From contig OY829545.1 of the NCBI GenBank assembly GCA_963691705.1, positions 60,105,179 to 60,169,178 on the forward strand: a DNA stretch of 64,000 nt, in the 5' to 3' direction. The notes below the pieces were generated by a model. The model worked only from the letters and a program-made list of their open reading frames with translations. It had not been told where the DNA came from and did no database searches. Positions 35,994 through 51,024 of the stretch are shown here, in pieces (the stretch's first letter is position 1; each line of letters starts with the position of its first letter). A program made the position numbers and the translations under genes. The stretch comes from Viola odorata. Its lineage: Eukaryota > Streptophyta > Magnoliopsida > Malpighiales > Violaceae.

Positions 35994-36476
35994 TTCATGA
36001 GAATATACTAGTATTCAGGGTCGAGGTAAGAGAACAACCCATCCATATCTTTGATGGCCATGATTGCTCGATGCAGCATGATCCAATGAGCGGACTGCAA
36101 AACTCACCCAAATCAAATTCAAAATCTAAAACAGAAAAAAAATAAATTAATTAAGATTGGTGAACTGAAGACAATTGAAACTAGGTACCTTGCATCGCTC
36201 ATCGCGGGTCTTGGGAGGAGAGCCTTCAAGAGCTGTTTTTAGAGCTTCGACATTTTTGTACCTATGGAGTGATTACATAGAAATTAATTAGAGGTGGTTT
36301 ACTTTAATTTATCAAATAATACTCATAGATAGGGAAAAAAATTAAAGAGAAAGAAAGGATGATTGATGTATTAACTGCATGACTAAGCTCTCGATCTTGC
36401 GGGATTTGTGCTCTATTCTTGTGATTATGGCCTCCGCATTGTCTGCTTCCACGAACTCCCCTGCTCCACCCGCCAT
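35994..36476 (-). pseudogene. ARPC5 fragment, type A, block 4
   Basis: Premature TAG at 36008-36010. Confidence 0.85.
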
Positions 36477-38353
36477 TCTTCCGGAGATGGTAAATGGTTG
36501 CTTGTTTTCATCTCCATTAATCAAGTTGGGGCTTTGGAGTCGAACTTGTATTGGACCGTCATATTTTGGACTCCAATTGGGCCCTGAACGCCGGTCCATT
36601 TTTTTTTGTTTCATTGTTTAAAAAATTGGAAAAAGTTAAAAAATCAACTTAAGTTTGTATCAAATGTCTGAATCACGAGACAAATAATTACTAGATTTTT
36701 TTTAATTATTTTTTATTCTATTTTTCCTCCGTACTTCTGCTAAATCTTACCATCGCTAAATTAGATATGACTTGATAGTCTAAAATATAACTAATTTATT
36801 CTAAAACGTTTATTAATTACGACAGTAAAAAAATGCATAAAACGTCAGTTAATAATAAATGAAGAAAATATTAGCTAGCAAACTTTACAATATGTAACAA
36901 TTCGTAGTGGTTTAATTGTTCTATCAATATGACCCCAAACTTATTATCTTTGGTGATTGTACAAGATAATTTCATTGCTATTTCTTTTATAATTAAATAT
37001 AGGTCCAATAGTAGTAAATTTAATAATTGTTACTATTGAGAAAACCATTTTAATTAGTTTAAGTTGAGTGAACAAATATAATCTTGATTTTTTTAGAGGA
37101 TTTCCAAAAAAAAAACAAAACAAATGTTTAAAGCCTTAAAATTGCATATGGGAATTTCTACATGGAGGTCATTTCACAAGCGGTGATTAATTTATTATAA
37201 GTCATTAATACCATCACCACTTGAACTATTACCGTTCGATAAATAGTCTCTTTAATAATTATTTGTTGGGTTCAGTTCTTTTAACTATCTTTTCGTTGCA
37301 AAGGGACACTTTTTGTTAATTTTTCATCCAAAATCCTCACATATTTTTTTTGAACATTTTTTTTTTTTTTTTTAATTCCAAATAAAATTTAGACTCCAAA
37401 ATAAAATAAAATAAAAATATTCTTAACTTCGTAATCGTTAAATACCTGACTATTTTAATCCCACAATAAGCTTTTGTCTCTTTCAATCATAATGCGCATC
37501 CAAACTTCCATAATAGGTAGAAATACAGTGGCCATGTCTGCAGGACAAACAATTCTTTTCACACTAGAAAACGAAAGAACACAATCCACCTTTAGTAGAT
37601 GTTACACCAAAGTGAATTACAGATGCACATAAAACTACTTGTGAGACTTGTGAACAAAGAAAATGCATTGATCACAACAAATTGAGATACAGTGAGGAAT
37701 GAAAATATAGATGTATTCATGCTGCAATAATTTTAAGAACTTTGTTACCAAAATAGATTTTTAACTAACTAAGAGAATTACATCACATGATTACACTGCT
37801 AAATGACCTGAATAATAATTCATTCATTTCTTCTCACCATATAGCCAAAGAGTATCAAGCATAGTGTAACACAAGAAGTTAAACATATTGAAGTTACTTG
37901 AAAGTTATTAAGAAGGTAGCATGTGTTCTAAATTCCAAGGTTCCTCTCACCCTGTGAAAATATAGGTAGGGAGGATATTCTAAATCTTAATTAGAAACCA
38001 TATATAAGCAATTAGAATCGAGAAGGAAAACAAATACCTCCTCAACGCAATTAAAAAGAAAGACTAGTCTATGTATTATGCTGAATTTAAGATCCAGGCT
38101 CTCTACTACATGTAATTGCAATTCGCGAAGCAATTGGAGATTCGGTATAAATCATTCAGAAATTTTGAACACTAAGCTGGAATTTTTCAGTAAATTGACA
38201 AAATTATAATATAAACGGGCGTGTGCAGCAGAATGAAACACAGTGATGTGAGTGAAACACAAACATAAATTAACAACAAAATGGAGCTAAATTATGAAAC
38301 AAAGCAGGACTGAAATGATGAAAATCATCTTGAAGGAAACAAAAGTGTCTTAC

Positions 38354-38837
38354 TTCATGAGAATATAGTAGTATTCAGGGTCGAGGTAAGAGAACAACCC
38401 ATCCATATCTTTGATGGCCATGATTGCTCGATGCAACATGATCCAATGAGCGGACTGCAAAACTCACCCAAATCAAATCCAAAATCTAAAACAGAAAAAA
38501 AAGTAAATTAATTAAGATTGGTAAACTGAAGACAATTGAAACTAGGTACCTTGCATCGCTCATCGCGGGTCTTGGGAGGAGAGCCTTCAAGAGCTGTTTT
38601 TAGAGCTTCGACATTTTTGTACCTATGGAGTGATTACATAGAAGTTAATTAGAGGTGGTTTACTTTAATTTATCAAATAATACTCATAGATAGGAAAAAA
38701 CATTAAAGAGAAAGAAAGGATGATTGATGTATCAACTGCATGAGTAAGCTCTCGATCTTTCGGGATTTGTGCTCTATTCTTGTGATTATGGCCTCCGCAT
38801 TGTCTGCTTCCACGAACTCCCCTGCTCCACCCGCAAT
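38354..38837 (-). pseudogene. ARPC5 fragment, type B, block 4
   Basis: Start codon ATT at 38835-38837, leader truncated. Confidence 0.85.
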
Positions 38838-39384
38838 TCTTCCGGAGATGGTAAATGGTTGCTTGCTTTCATCTCCATTAATCAAGTTGGGGCTTTGGAG
38901 TCGAACTTGTATTGGACCGTCATATTCTTGTCAAACAATTCTTTTCACACTAGAAAACGAAAGAACACAATCCACCTTTAGGAGATGTTACACCAAAGTG
39001 AATTACAGATGCACATAAAACTACTTGTGAGACTTGTGAACAAAGAAAATGCATTGATCACAACAAATTGAGATACAGTGAGGAATCAAAATATAGATGT
39101 ATTCATGCTGCAATAATTTTAACAACTTTGTTACCAAAACAGATTTTTAACTAACTAAGAGAATTACATCACATGATTACACTGCTAAATGACCTGAATA
39201 ATAATTCATTCATTTCTTCTCACCACATAGCCAAAGAGTATCAAGCATAGTGTAACACAATAAGTTAAACATATTGAAGTTACTCGAAAGTTATTAAGAA
39301 GGTAGCATGTGTTCTAAACTCCAAGGTTCCTCTCACCCTGTGAAACTATAGGTAGGGAGGATATTCTAAATCTTAATTAGAAAC

Positions 39385-40546
39385 TGATAAACGACCTAGA
39401 GGGGGGGTGAATAGGCAAATAAAATTCTAACACAAAATGTAAGGAAATATATGAGTGCGGAAATAGAATGTAAAAACACAAGGATATATAGTGGTTCCAA
39501 TTCCTCAATGAATTGTACTCCACTACCTAAGAGTCCTCCTCTTAGGATTTTGAACAACGAACACTTCGTTATTTACCTTGAGTTTTTACGGGTTCAACTC
39601 AAACCTTACACCTTGGTTTTTCCGGGCCAACCAATATACCTTTCACCTTGGTTTTTGCGGGCTCAACCAATAAACCTTACAATGTGATTTTTCCGGGCTC
39701 AATCACAACCTAATACAATTTAGATAACTTGACAAGAGAGTGGTTAAATGGCAACACAAATTGGTGTACAAGTAAACTATGTATGATTCAATAATCAACA
39801 CCAATAAATGAACAAGAATACCTCAGTAGAAAGCTTAAAACTTACTTGAAATATAGACGCAAGAATGAGTGAAATCGGATGAGTAAAGCTTGCGTTATGG
39901 AAATTTGAATTTGTAAGCTTTGCAAAAATTCAGATTTTTGGCTTTGAAAAAGGATGAGAGCTTTCTTGAGTTTATGATTATGTTCTTGTGTTGCTTGTTG
40001 TTTAATAACTCATCTAAGATGAGTATTTATAGTGTAGAGCAAGAAAACATTCGTCCATGAATTAAGGAATTCAAAACTAGCCGTTTATAGTGGAAAACAT
40101 AGCTGTTGGAGCCTGTCTCCTGGGCTCTGGCGGCATGCCGCCAGAAAAGAAATAGCTGGGGCGGCATGCCGCCTCGTTCGCTTCGGAATTAATTCTTATT
40201 ACCGAGTCTGGCGGTATGCCGCCAGACACAGACCATTCCTGGCGGTATGCCGCCAGGAACAAAATGTTCCTTATCTTGAGTTTTGAAAAACGTTTTCGCA
40301 CAAAACCTTTTTGAAAACTTTCCTTGAGGTATCTTGAACATAAATCAAGTGTTAATTAGAATCATACTTACATGATTAAGGTCCTAATGTACACTTGATC
40401 TTTTAGCTTGCGATATCTTGATTTGTTGCCTCTTATTCGTTCCATCGCAAACTACACACACTTTAACTTCAAATTGCATTAGTAATATTAATTAGTTTGT
40501 GTGTCTAAAATCATCAAAACAAGAGTAAGTTGCCCTTGGGCTAACA
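39385..40546 (-). mobile_element. Solo LTR in C unit of block 4
   Basis: Flanked by GAAAC on both sides, same site as block 1. Confidence 0.95.
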
Positions 40547-40906
40547 GAAACCATATATAAGCAATTAGAATCGAGAAGGAAAAGAAATACTTCCTCAACC
40601 CAATTAAAAAGAAAGACTAGTCTATGTATTATGCTGAATTTAAGATCCAGGCTCTCTACTACATGTACTTGCAATTCGCGAAGCAATTGGAGATTCGGTA
40701 TAAATCATTCAGAAATGTTGAACACTAAGCTGGAATTTTTCAGTAAATTGACAAAATTATAACATAAACGGGCGTGTGCAATAGAATGAAACACAGTGAT
40801 GTGAGTGAAACACAAACATAAATTAACAACAAAATGGAGCTAAATTATGAAACAAATCAGGACTGAAATGATAAAAATCATCTTGAAGGAAACAAAAGCG
40901 TCTTAC

Positions 40907-41389
40907 TTCATGAGAATATAGTAGTATTCAGGGTCGAGGTAAGAGAACAACCCATCCATATCTTTGATGGCCATGATTGCTCGATGCAACATGATCCAAT
41001 GAGCGGAATGCAAAACTCACCCAAATCATATCCAAAATCTAAAACAGAAAAAAAGTAAATTAATTAAGATTGGTAAACTGAAGACAATTGAAACTAGGTA
41101 CCTTGCATCGCTCATCGCGGGTCTTGGGAGGAGAGCCTTCAAGAGCTGTTTTTAGAGCTTCGACATTTTTGTACCTATGGAGTGATTACATAGAAATTAA
41201 TTAGAGGTGGTTTACTTTAATTTATCAAATAATACTCAAAGATAGGAAAAAACATTAAAGACAAAGAAAGGATGATTGATGTATCAACTGCATGAGTAAG
41301 CTCTCGATCTTGCGAGATTTGTGCTCTATTCTTGTGATTATGGCCTCCGCATTGTCTGCTTCCACGAACTCCCCTGCTCCACCCGCCAT
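40907..41389 (-). pseudogene. ARPC5 fragment, type C, block 4
   Basis: Exon 3 acceptor lost (41008). Confidence 0.85.
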
Positions 41390-43267
41390 TCTTCCGGAGA
41401 TGGTAAATGGTTGCTTGTTTTCATCTCCATTAATCAAGTTGGGGCTTTGGAGTCGAACTTGTATTGGACCGTCATATTTTGGACTCCAATTGGGCCCTGA
41501 ACGCCGGTCCATTTTTTTTTGTTTCATTGTTTAAAAAATTGGAAAAAGTTAAAAAATCAACTTAAGTTTGTATCAAATGTCTGAATCACGAGACAAATAA
41601 TTACTAGCTTTTTTTAATTATTTTTTATTCTATTTTTCCTCAGTACTTCTGCTAAATCTTACCATCGCTAAATTAGATATGACATGATAGTCTAAAATAT
41701 AACTAATTTATTCTAAAACGTTTATTAATTACGACAGTAAAAAAAATGCATAAAACGTCAGTTAATAATAAATGAAGAAAATATTAGCTAGCAAACTTTA
41801 CAAAATGTAACAATTCCTTGTGGTTTAATTGTTCTATCAATATGACCCCAAACTTATTATCTTTGGTGATTCTATAAGATAATTTCATTGCTATTTCTTT
41901 TATAATTAAATATAGGTCCAATAGTAGTAAATTTAATAATTGTTACTATTGAGAAAACCATTTTAATTTGATTAAGTTGAGCGAACAAATATAATCTTGA
42001 TTTTTTTAGAGGATTTCCAAAAAAATAACAAAAAAAATGTTTAAAGCCTTAAAATTGCATATGGGAATTTCTACATGGAGGTCATTTCACAAGCGGTGAT
42101 TAATTAATCATAAGTCATTAATACCATCACCACTTGAACTATTACCGTTCGATAAATAGTCTCTTTAATAATTATTTGTTGGGTTCAGTTCTTTTAACTA
42201 TCTTTTCGTTGCAAAGGGACACCTTTTGTTAATTTTTCATCCAAAATCCTCACATATTTTTTTTGAACATATTTTTTTATTTTTTTTAATTCCAAATAAA
42301 ATTTAGACTCCAAAATAAAATAAACTAAAAATATTCTTAACTTCGTAATCGTTAAATACCTGACTATTTTAATCCCACAATAAGCTTTTCTCTCTTTCAA
42401 TCATAATGCGCATCCAAACTTCCATAATAGGTAGAAATACAGTGGCCATGTCTGAAGGACAAACAATTCTTTTCACACTAGAAAACGAAAGAACACAATC
42501 CACCTTTAGGAGATGTTACACCAAAGTGAATTACAGATGCACATAAAACTACTTGTGAGACTTGTGAACAAAGAAAATGCATTGATCACAACAAATTGAG
42601 ATACAGTGAGGAATCAAAATATAGATGTATTCATGCTGCAATAATTTTAACAACTTTGTTACCAAAACAGATTTTTAACTAACTAAGAGAATTACATCAC
42701 ATGATTACACTGCTAAATGACCTCAATAATAATTCATTCATTTCTTCTCACCACATAGCCAAAGAGTATCAAGCATAGTGTAACACAAGAAGTTAAACAT
42801 ATTGAAGTTACTCGAAAGTTATTAAAAAGGTAGCATGTGTTCTAAATTCCAAGGTTCCTCTCACCCTGTGAAACTATAGGTAAGGAGGATATTCTAAATC
42901 TGAATTAGAAACTATATATAAGCAATTAGAATCGAGAAGGAAAAGAAATACCTCCTCAACGCAATTAAAAAGAAAGACTAGTCTATGTATTCTGCTGAAT
43001 TTATGATCCAGGCTCTCTACTACATGTACTTGCAATTCGCGAAGCAATTGGAGATTCGGTATAAATCATTCAGAAATTTTGAACACTAAGCTGGAATTTT
43101 TCAGTAAATTGACAAAATTATAACATAAACGGGCGTGTGCAGTAGAATGAAACACAGTGATGTGAGTGAAACACAAACATAAATTAACAACAAAATGGAG
43201 CTAAATTATGAAACAAAGCAGGACTGAAATGATGAAAATCATCTTGAAGGAAACAAAAGTGTCTTAC

Positions 43268-43750
43268 TTCATGAGAATATACTAGTATTCAGGGTCGAGG
43301 TAAGAGAACAACCCATCCATATCTTTGATGGCCATGATTGCTCGATGCAGCATGATCCAATGAGCGGACTGCAAAACTCACCCAAATCAAATTCAAAATC
43401 TAAAACAGAAAAAAAATAAATTAATTAAGATTGGTGAACTGAAGACAATTGAAACTAGGTACCTTGCATCGCTCATCGCGGGTCTTGGGAGGAGAGCCTT
43501 CAAGAGCTGTTTTTAGAGCTTCGACATTTTTGTACCTATGGAGTGATTACATAGAAATTAATTAGAGGTGGTTTACTTTAATTTATCAAATAATACTCAT
43601 AGATAGGGAAAAAAATTAAAGAGAAAGAAAGGATGATTGATGTATTAACTGCATGACTAAGCTCTCGATCTTGCGGGATTTGTGCTCTATTCTTGTGATT
43701 ATGGCCTCCGCATTGTCTGCTTCCACGAACTCCCCTGCTCCACCCGCCAT
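43268..43750 (-). pseudogene. ARPC5 fragment, type A, block 5
   Basis: Premature TAG at 43282-43284. Confidence 0.85.
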
Positions 43751-45627
43751 TCTTCCGGAGATGGTAAATGGTTGCTTGTTTTCATCTCCATTAATCAAGT
43801 TGGGGCTTTGGAGTCGAACTTGTATTGGACCGTCATATTTTGGACTCCAATTGGGCCCTGAACGCCGGTCCATTTTTTTTTGTTTCATTGTTTAAAAAAT
43901 TGGAAAAAGTTAAAAAATCAACTTAAGTTTGTATCAAATGTCTGAATCACGAGACAAATAATTACTAGATTTTTTTTAATTATTTTTTATTCTATTTTTC
44001 CTCCGTACTTCTGCTAAATCTTACCATCGCTAAATTAGATATGACTTGATAGTCTAAAATATAACTAATTTATTCTAAAACGTTTATTAATTACGACAGT
44101 AAAAAAATGCATAAAACGTCAGTTAATAATAAATGAAGAAAATATTAGCTAGCAAACTTTACAATATGTAACAATTCGTAGTGGTTTAATTGTTCTATCA
44201 ATATGACCCCAAACTTATTATCTTTGGTGATTGTACAAGATAATTTCATTGCTATTTCTTTTATAATTAAATATAGGTCCAATAGTAGTAAATTTAATAA
44301 TTGTTACTATTGAGAAAACCATTTTAATTAGTTTAAGTTGAGTGAACAAATATAATCTTGATTTTTTTAGAGGATTTCCAAAAAAAAAACAAAACAAATG
44401 TTTAAAGCCTTAAAATTGCATATGGGAATTTCTACATGGAGGTCATTTCACAAGCGGTGATTAATTTATTATAAGTCATTAATACCATCACCACTTGAAC
44501 TATTACCGTTCGATAAATAGTCTCTTTAATAATTATTTGTTGGGTTCAGTTCTTTTAACTATCTTTTCGTTGCAAAGGGACACTTTTTGTTAATTTTTCA
44601 TCCAAAATCCTCACATATTTTTTTTGAACATTTTTTTTTTTTTTTTTAATTCCAAATAAAATTTAGACTCCAAAATAAAATAAAATAAAAATATTCTTAA
44701 CTTCGTAATCGTTAAATACCTGACTATTTTAATCCCACAATAAGCTTTTGTCTCTTTCAATCATAATGCGCATCCAAACTTCCATAATAGGTAGAAATAC
44801 AGTGGCCATGTCTGCAGGACAAACAATTCTTTTCACACTAGAAAACGAAAGAACACAATCCACCTTTAGTAGATGTTACACCAAAGTGAATTACAGATGC
44901 ACATAAAACTACTTGTGAGACTTGTGAACAAAGAAAATGCATTGATCACAACAAATTGAGATACAGTGAGGAATGAAAATATAGATGTATTCATGCTGCA
45001 ATAATTTTAAGAACTTTGTTACCAAAATAGATTTTTAACTAACTAAGAGAATTACATCACATGATTACACTGCTAAATGACCTGAATAATAATTCATTCA
45101 TTTCTTCTCACCATATAGCCAAAGAGTATCAAGCATAGTGTAACACAAGAAGTTAAACATATTGAAGTTACTTGAAAGTTATTAAGAAGGTAGCATGTGT
45201 TCTAAATTCCAAGGTTCCTCTCACCCTGTGAAAATATAGGTAGGGAGGATATTCTAAATCTTAATTAGAAACCATATATAAGCAATTAGAATCGAGAAGG
45301 AAAACAAATACCTCCTCAACGCAATTAAAAAGAAAGACTAGTCTATGTATTATGCTGAATTTAAGATCCAGGCTCTCTACTACATGTAATTGCAATTCGC
45401 GAAGCAATTGGAGATTCGGTATAAATCATTCAGAAATTTTGAACACTAAGCTGGAATTTTTCAGTAAATTGACAAAATTATAATATAAACGGGCGTGTGC
45501 AGCAGAATGAAACACAGTGATGTGAGTGAAACACAAACATAAATTAACAACAAAATGGAGCTAAATTATGAAACAAAGCAGGACTGAAATGATGAAAATC
45601 ATCTTGAAGGAAACAAAAGTGTCTTAC

Positions 45628-46111
45628 TTCATGAGAATATAGTAGTATTCAGGGTCGAGGTAAGAGAACAACCCATCCATATCTTTGATGGCCATGATTG
45701 CTCGATGCAACATGATCCAATGAGCGGACTGCAAAACTCACCCAAATCAAATCCAAAATCTAAAACAGAAAAAAAAGTAAATTAATTAAGATTGGTAAAC
45801 TGAAGACAATTGAAACTAGGTACCTTGCATCGCTCATCGCGGGTCTTGGGAGGAGAGCCTTCAAGAGCTGTTTTTAGAGCTTCGACATTTTTGTACCTAT
45901 GGAGTGATTACATAGAAGTTAATTAGAGGTGGTTTACTTTAATTTATCAAATAATACTCATAGATAGGAAAAAACATTAAAGAGAAAGAAAGGATGATTG
46001 ATGTATCAACTGCATGAGTAAGCTCTCGATCTTTCGGGATTTGTGCTCTATTCTTGTGATTATGGCCTCCGCATTGTCTGCTTCCACGAACTCCCCTGCT
46101 CCACCCGCAAT
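45628..46111 (-). pseudogene. ARPC5 fragment, type B, block 5
   Basis: Start codon ATT at 46109-46111, leader truncated. Confidence 0.85.
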
Positions 46112-46658
46112 TCTTCCGGAGATGGTAAATGGTTGCTTGCTTTCATCTCCATTAATCAAGTTGGGGCTTTGGAGTCGAACTTGTATTGGACCGTCATATT
46201 CTTGTCAAACAATTCTTTTCACACTAGAAAACGAAAGAACACAATCCACCTTTAGGAGATGTTACACCAAAGTGAATTACAGATGCACATAAAACTACTT
46301 GTGAGACTTGTGAACAAAGAAAATGCATTGATCACAACAAATTGAGATACAGTGAGGAATCAAAATATAGATGTATTCATGCTGCAATAATTTTAACAAC
46401 TTTGTTACCAAAACAGATTTTTAACTAACTAAGAGAATTACATCACATGATTACACTGCTAAATGACCTGAATAATAATTCATTCATTTCTTCTCACCAC
46501 ATAGCCAAAGAGTATCAAGCATAGTGTAACACAATAAGTTAAACATATTGAAGTTACTCGAAAGTTATTAAGAAGGTAGCATGTGTTCTAAACTCCAAGG
46601 TTCCTCTCACCCTGTGAAACTATAGGTAGGGAGGATATTCTAAATCTTAATTAGAAAC

Positions 46659-47820
46659 TGATAAACGACCTAGAGGGGGGGTGAATAGGCAAATAAAATT
46701 CTAACACAAAATGTAAGGAAATATATGAGTGCGGAAATAGAATGTAAAAACACAAGGATATATAGTGGTTCCAATTCCTCAATGAATTGTACTCCACTAC
46801 CTAAGAGTCCTCCTCTTAGGATTTTGAACAACGAACACTTCGTTATTTACCTTGAGTTTTTACGGGTTCAACTCAAACCTTACACCTTGGTTTTTCCGGG
46901 CCAACCAATATACCTTTCACCTTGGTTTTTGCGGGCTCAACCAATAAACCTTACAATGTGATTTTTCCGGGCTCAATCACAACCTAATACAATTTAGATA
47001 ACTTGACAAGAGAGTGGTTAAATGGCAACACAAATTGGTGTACAAGTAAACTATGTATGATTCAATAATCAACACCAATAAATGAACAAGAATACCTCAG
47101 TAGAAAGCTTAAAACTTACTTGAAATATAGACGCAAGAATGAGTGAAATCGGATGAGTAAAGCTTGCGTTATGGAAATTTGAATTTGTAAGCTTTGCAAA
47201 AATTCAGATTTTTGGCTTTGAAAAAGGATGAGAGCTTTCTTGAGTTTATGATTATGTTCTTGTGTTGCTTGTTGTTTAATAACTCATCTAAGATGAGTAT
47301 TTATAGTGTAGAGCAAGAAAACATTCGTCCATGAATTAAGGAATTCAAAACTAGCCGTTTATAGTGGAAAACATAGCTGTTGGAGCCTGTCTCCTGGGCT
47401 CTGGCGGCATGCCGCCAGAAAAGAAATAGCTGGGGCGGCATGCCGCCTCGTTCGCTTCGGAATTAATTCTTATTACCGAGTCTGGCGGTATGCCGCCAGA
47501 CACAGACCATTCCTGGCGGTATGCCGCCAGGAACAAAATGTTCCTTATCTTGAGTTTTGAAAAACGTTTTCGCACAAAACCTTTTTGAAAACTTTCCTTG
47601 AGGTATCTTGAACATAAATCAAGTGTTAATTAGAATCATACTTACATGATTAAGGTCCTAATGTACACTTGATCTTTTAGCTTGCGATATCTTGATTTGT
47701 TGCCTCTTATTCGTTCCATCGCAAACTACACACACTTTAACTTCAAATTGCATTAGTAATATTAATTAGTTTGTGTGTCTAAAATCATCAAAACAAGAGT
47801 AAGTTGCCCTTGGGCTAACA
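46659..47820 (-). mobile_element. Solo LTR in C unit of block 5
   Basis: Flanked by GAAAC on both sides, same site as block 1. Confidence 0.95.
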
Positions 47821-48180
47821 GAAACCATATATAAGCAATTAGAATCGAGAAGGAAAAGAAATACTTCCTCAACCCAATTAAAAAGAAAGACTAGTCTATG
47901 TATTATGCTGAATTTAAGATCCAGGCTCTCTACTACATGTACTTGCAATTCGCGAAGCAATTGGAGATTCGGTATAAATCATTCAGAAATGTTGAACACT
48001 AAGCTGGAATTTTTCAGTAAATTGACAAAATTATAACATAAACGGGCGTGTGCAATAGAATGAAACACAGTGATGTGAGTGAAACACAAACATAAATTAA
48101 CAACAAAATGGAGCTAAATTATGAAACAAATCAGGACTGAAATGATAAAAATCATCTTGAAGGAAACAAAAGCGTCTTAC

Positions 48181-48663
48181 TTCATGAGAATATAGTAGTA
48201 TTCAGGGTCGAGGTAAGAGAACAACCCATCCATATCTTTGATGGCCATGATTGCTCGATGCAACATGATCCAATGAGCGGAATGCAAAACTCACCCAAAT
48301 CATATCCAAAATCTAAAACAGAAAAAAAGTAAATTAATTAAGATTGGTAAACTGAAGACAATTGAAACTAGGTACCTTGCATCGCTCATCGCGGGTCTTG
48401 GGAGGAGAGCCTTCAAGAGCTGTTTTTAGAGCTTCGACATTTTTGTACCTATGGAGTGATTACATAGAAATTAATTAGAGGTGGTTTACTTTAATTTATC
48501 AAATAATACTCAAAGATAGGAAAAAACATTAAAGACAAAGAAAGGATGATTGATGTATCAACTGCATGAGTAAGCTCTCGATCTTGCGAGATTTGTGCTC
48601 TATTCTTGTGATTATGGCCTCCGCATTGTCTGCTTCCACGAACTCCCCTGCTCCACCCGCCAT
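48181..48663 (-). pseudogene. ARPC5 fragment, type C, block 5
   Basis: Exon 3 acceptor lost (48282). Confidence 0.85.
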
Positions 48664-50541
48664 TCTTCCGGAGATGGTAAATGGTTGCTTGTTTTCATCT
48701 CCATTAATCAAGTTGGGGCTTTGGAGTCGAACTTGTATTGGACCGTCATATTTTGGACTCCAATTGGGCCCTGAACGCCGGTCCATTTTTTTTTGTTTCA
48801 TTGTTTAAAAAATTGGAAAAAGTTAAAAAATCAACTTAAGTTTGTATCAAATGTCTGAATCACGAGACAAATAATTACTAGCTTTTTTTAATTATTTTTT
48901 ATTCTATTTTTCCTCAGTACTTCTGCTAAATCTTACCATCGCTAAATTAGATATGACATGATAGTCTAAAATATAACTAATTTATTCTAAAACGTTTATT
49001 AATTACGACAGTAAAAAAAATGCATAAAACGTCAGTTAATAATAAATGAAGAAAATATTAGCTAGCAAACTTTACAAAATGTAACAATTCCTTGTGGTTT
49101 AATTGTTCTATCAATATGACCCCAAACTTATTATCTTTGGTGATTCTATAAGATAATTTCATTGCTATTTCTTTTATAATTAAATATAGGTCCAATAGTA
49201 GTAAATTTAATAATTGTTACTATTGAGAAAACCATTTTAATTTGATTAAGTTGAGCGAACAAATATAATCTTGATTTTTTTAGAGGATTTCCAAAAAAAT
49301 AACAAAAAAAATGTTTAAAGCCTTAAAATTGCATATGGGAATTTCTACATGGAGGTCATTTCACAAGCGGTGATTAATTAATCATAAGTCATTAATACCA
49401 TCACCACTTGAACTATTACCGTTCGATAAATAGTCTCTTTAATAATTATTTGTTGGGTTCAGTTCTTTTAACTATCTTTTCGTTGCAAAGGGACACCTTT
49501 TGTTAATTTTTCATCCAAAATCCTCACATATTTTTTTTGAACATATTTTTTTATTTTTTTTAATTCCAAATAAAATTTAGACTCCAAAATAAAATAAACT
49601 AAAAATATTCTTAACTTCGTAATCGTTAAATACCTGACTATTTTAATCCCACAATAAGCTTTTCTCTCTTTCAATCATAATGCGCATCCAAACTTCCATA
49701 ATAGGTAGAAATACAGTGGCCATGTCTGAAGGACAAACAATTCTTTTCACACTAGAAAACGAAAGAACACAATCCACCTTTAGGAGATGTTACACCAAAG
49801 TGAATTACAGATGCACATAAAACTACTTGTGAGACTTGTGAACAAAGAAAATGCATTGATCACAACAAATTGAGATACAGTGAGGAATCAAAATATAGAT
49901 GTATTCATGCTGCAATAATTTTAACAACTTTGTTACCAAAACAGATTTTTAACTAACTAAGAGAATTACATCACATGATTACACTGCTAAATGACCTCAA
50001 TAATAATTCATTCATTTCTTCTCACCACATAGCCAAAGAGTATCAAGCATAGTGTAACACAAGAAGTTAAACATATTGAAGTTACTCGAAAGTTATTAAA
50101 AAGGTAGCATGTGTTCTAAATTCCAAGGTTCCTCTCACCCTGTGAAACTATAGGTAAGGAGGATATTCTAAATCTGAATTAGAAACTATATATAAGCAAT
50201 TAGAATCGAGAAGGAAAAGAAATACCTCCTCAACGCAATTAAAAAGAAAGACTAGTCTATGTATTCTGCTGAATTTATGATCCAGGCTCTCTACTACATG
50301 TACTTGCAATTCGCGAAGCAATTGGAGATTCGGTATAAATCATTCAGAAATTTTGAACACTAAGCTGGAATTTTTCAGTAAATTGACAAAATTATAACAT
50401 AAACGGGCGTGTGCAGTAGAATGAAACACAGTGATGTGAGTGAAACACAAACATAAATTAACAACAAAATGGAGCTAAATTATGAAACAAAGCAGGACTG
50501 AAATGATGAAAATCATCTTGAAGGAAACAAAAGTGTCTTAC

Positions 50542-51024
50542 TTCATGAGAATATACTAGTATTCAGGGTCGAGGTAAGAGAACAACCCATCCATATCTTT
50601 GATGGCCATGATTGCTCGATGCAGCATGATCCAATGAGCGGACTGCAAAACTCACCCAAATCAAATTCAAAATCTAAAACAGAAAAAAAATAAATTAATT
50701 AAGATTGGTGAACTGAAGACAATTGAAACTAGGTACCTTGCATCGCTCATCGCGGGTCTTGGGAGGAGAGCCTTCAAGAGCTGTTTTTAGAGCTTCGACA
50801 TTTTTGTACCTATGGAGTGATTACATAGAAATTAATTAGAGGTGGTTTACTTTAATTTATCAAATAATACTCATAGATAGGGAAAAAAATTAAAGAGAAA
50901 GAAAGGATGATTGATGTATTAACTGCATGACTAAGCTCTCGATCTTGCGGGATTTGTGCTCTATTCTTGTGATTATGGCCTCCGCATTGTCTGCTTCCAC
51001 GAACTCCCCTGCTCCACCCGCCAT
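50542..51024 (-). pseudogene. ARPC5 fragment, type A, block 6
   Basis: Premature TAG at 50556-50558. Confidence 0.85.

Larger units (their letters stand above)
35565..42838 (-). repeat. Higher-order block 4 (7274 bp): A 35565-37924, B 37925-39310, C 39311-42838
   Basis: Exact 7274 bp period; no differences from block 1 noticed by eye. Confidence 0.95.
42839..50112 (-). repeat. Higher-order block 5 (7274 bp): A 42839-45198, B 45199-46584, C 46585-50112
   Basis: Exact 7274 bp period; no differences from block 1 noticed by eye. Confidence 0.95.
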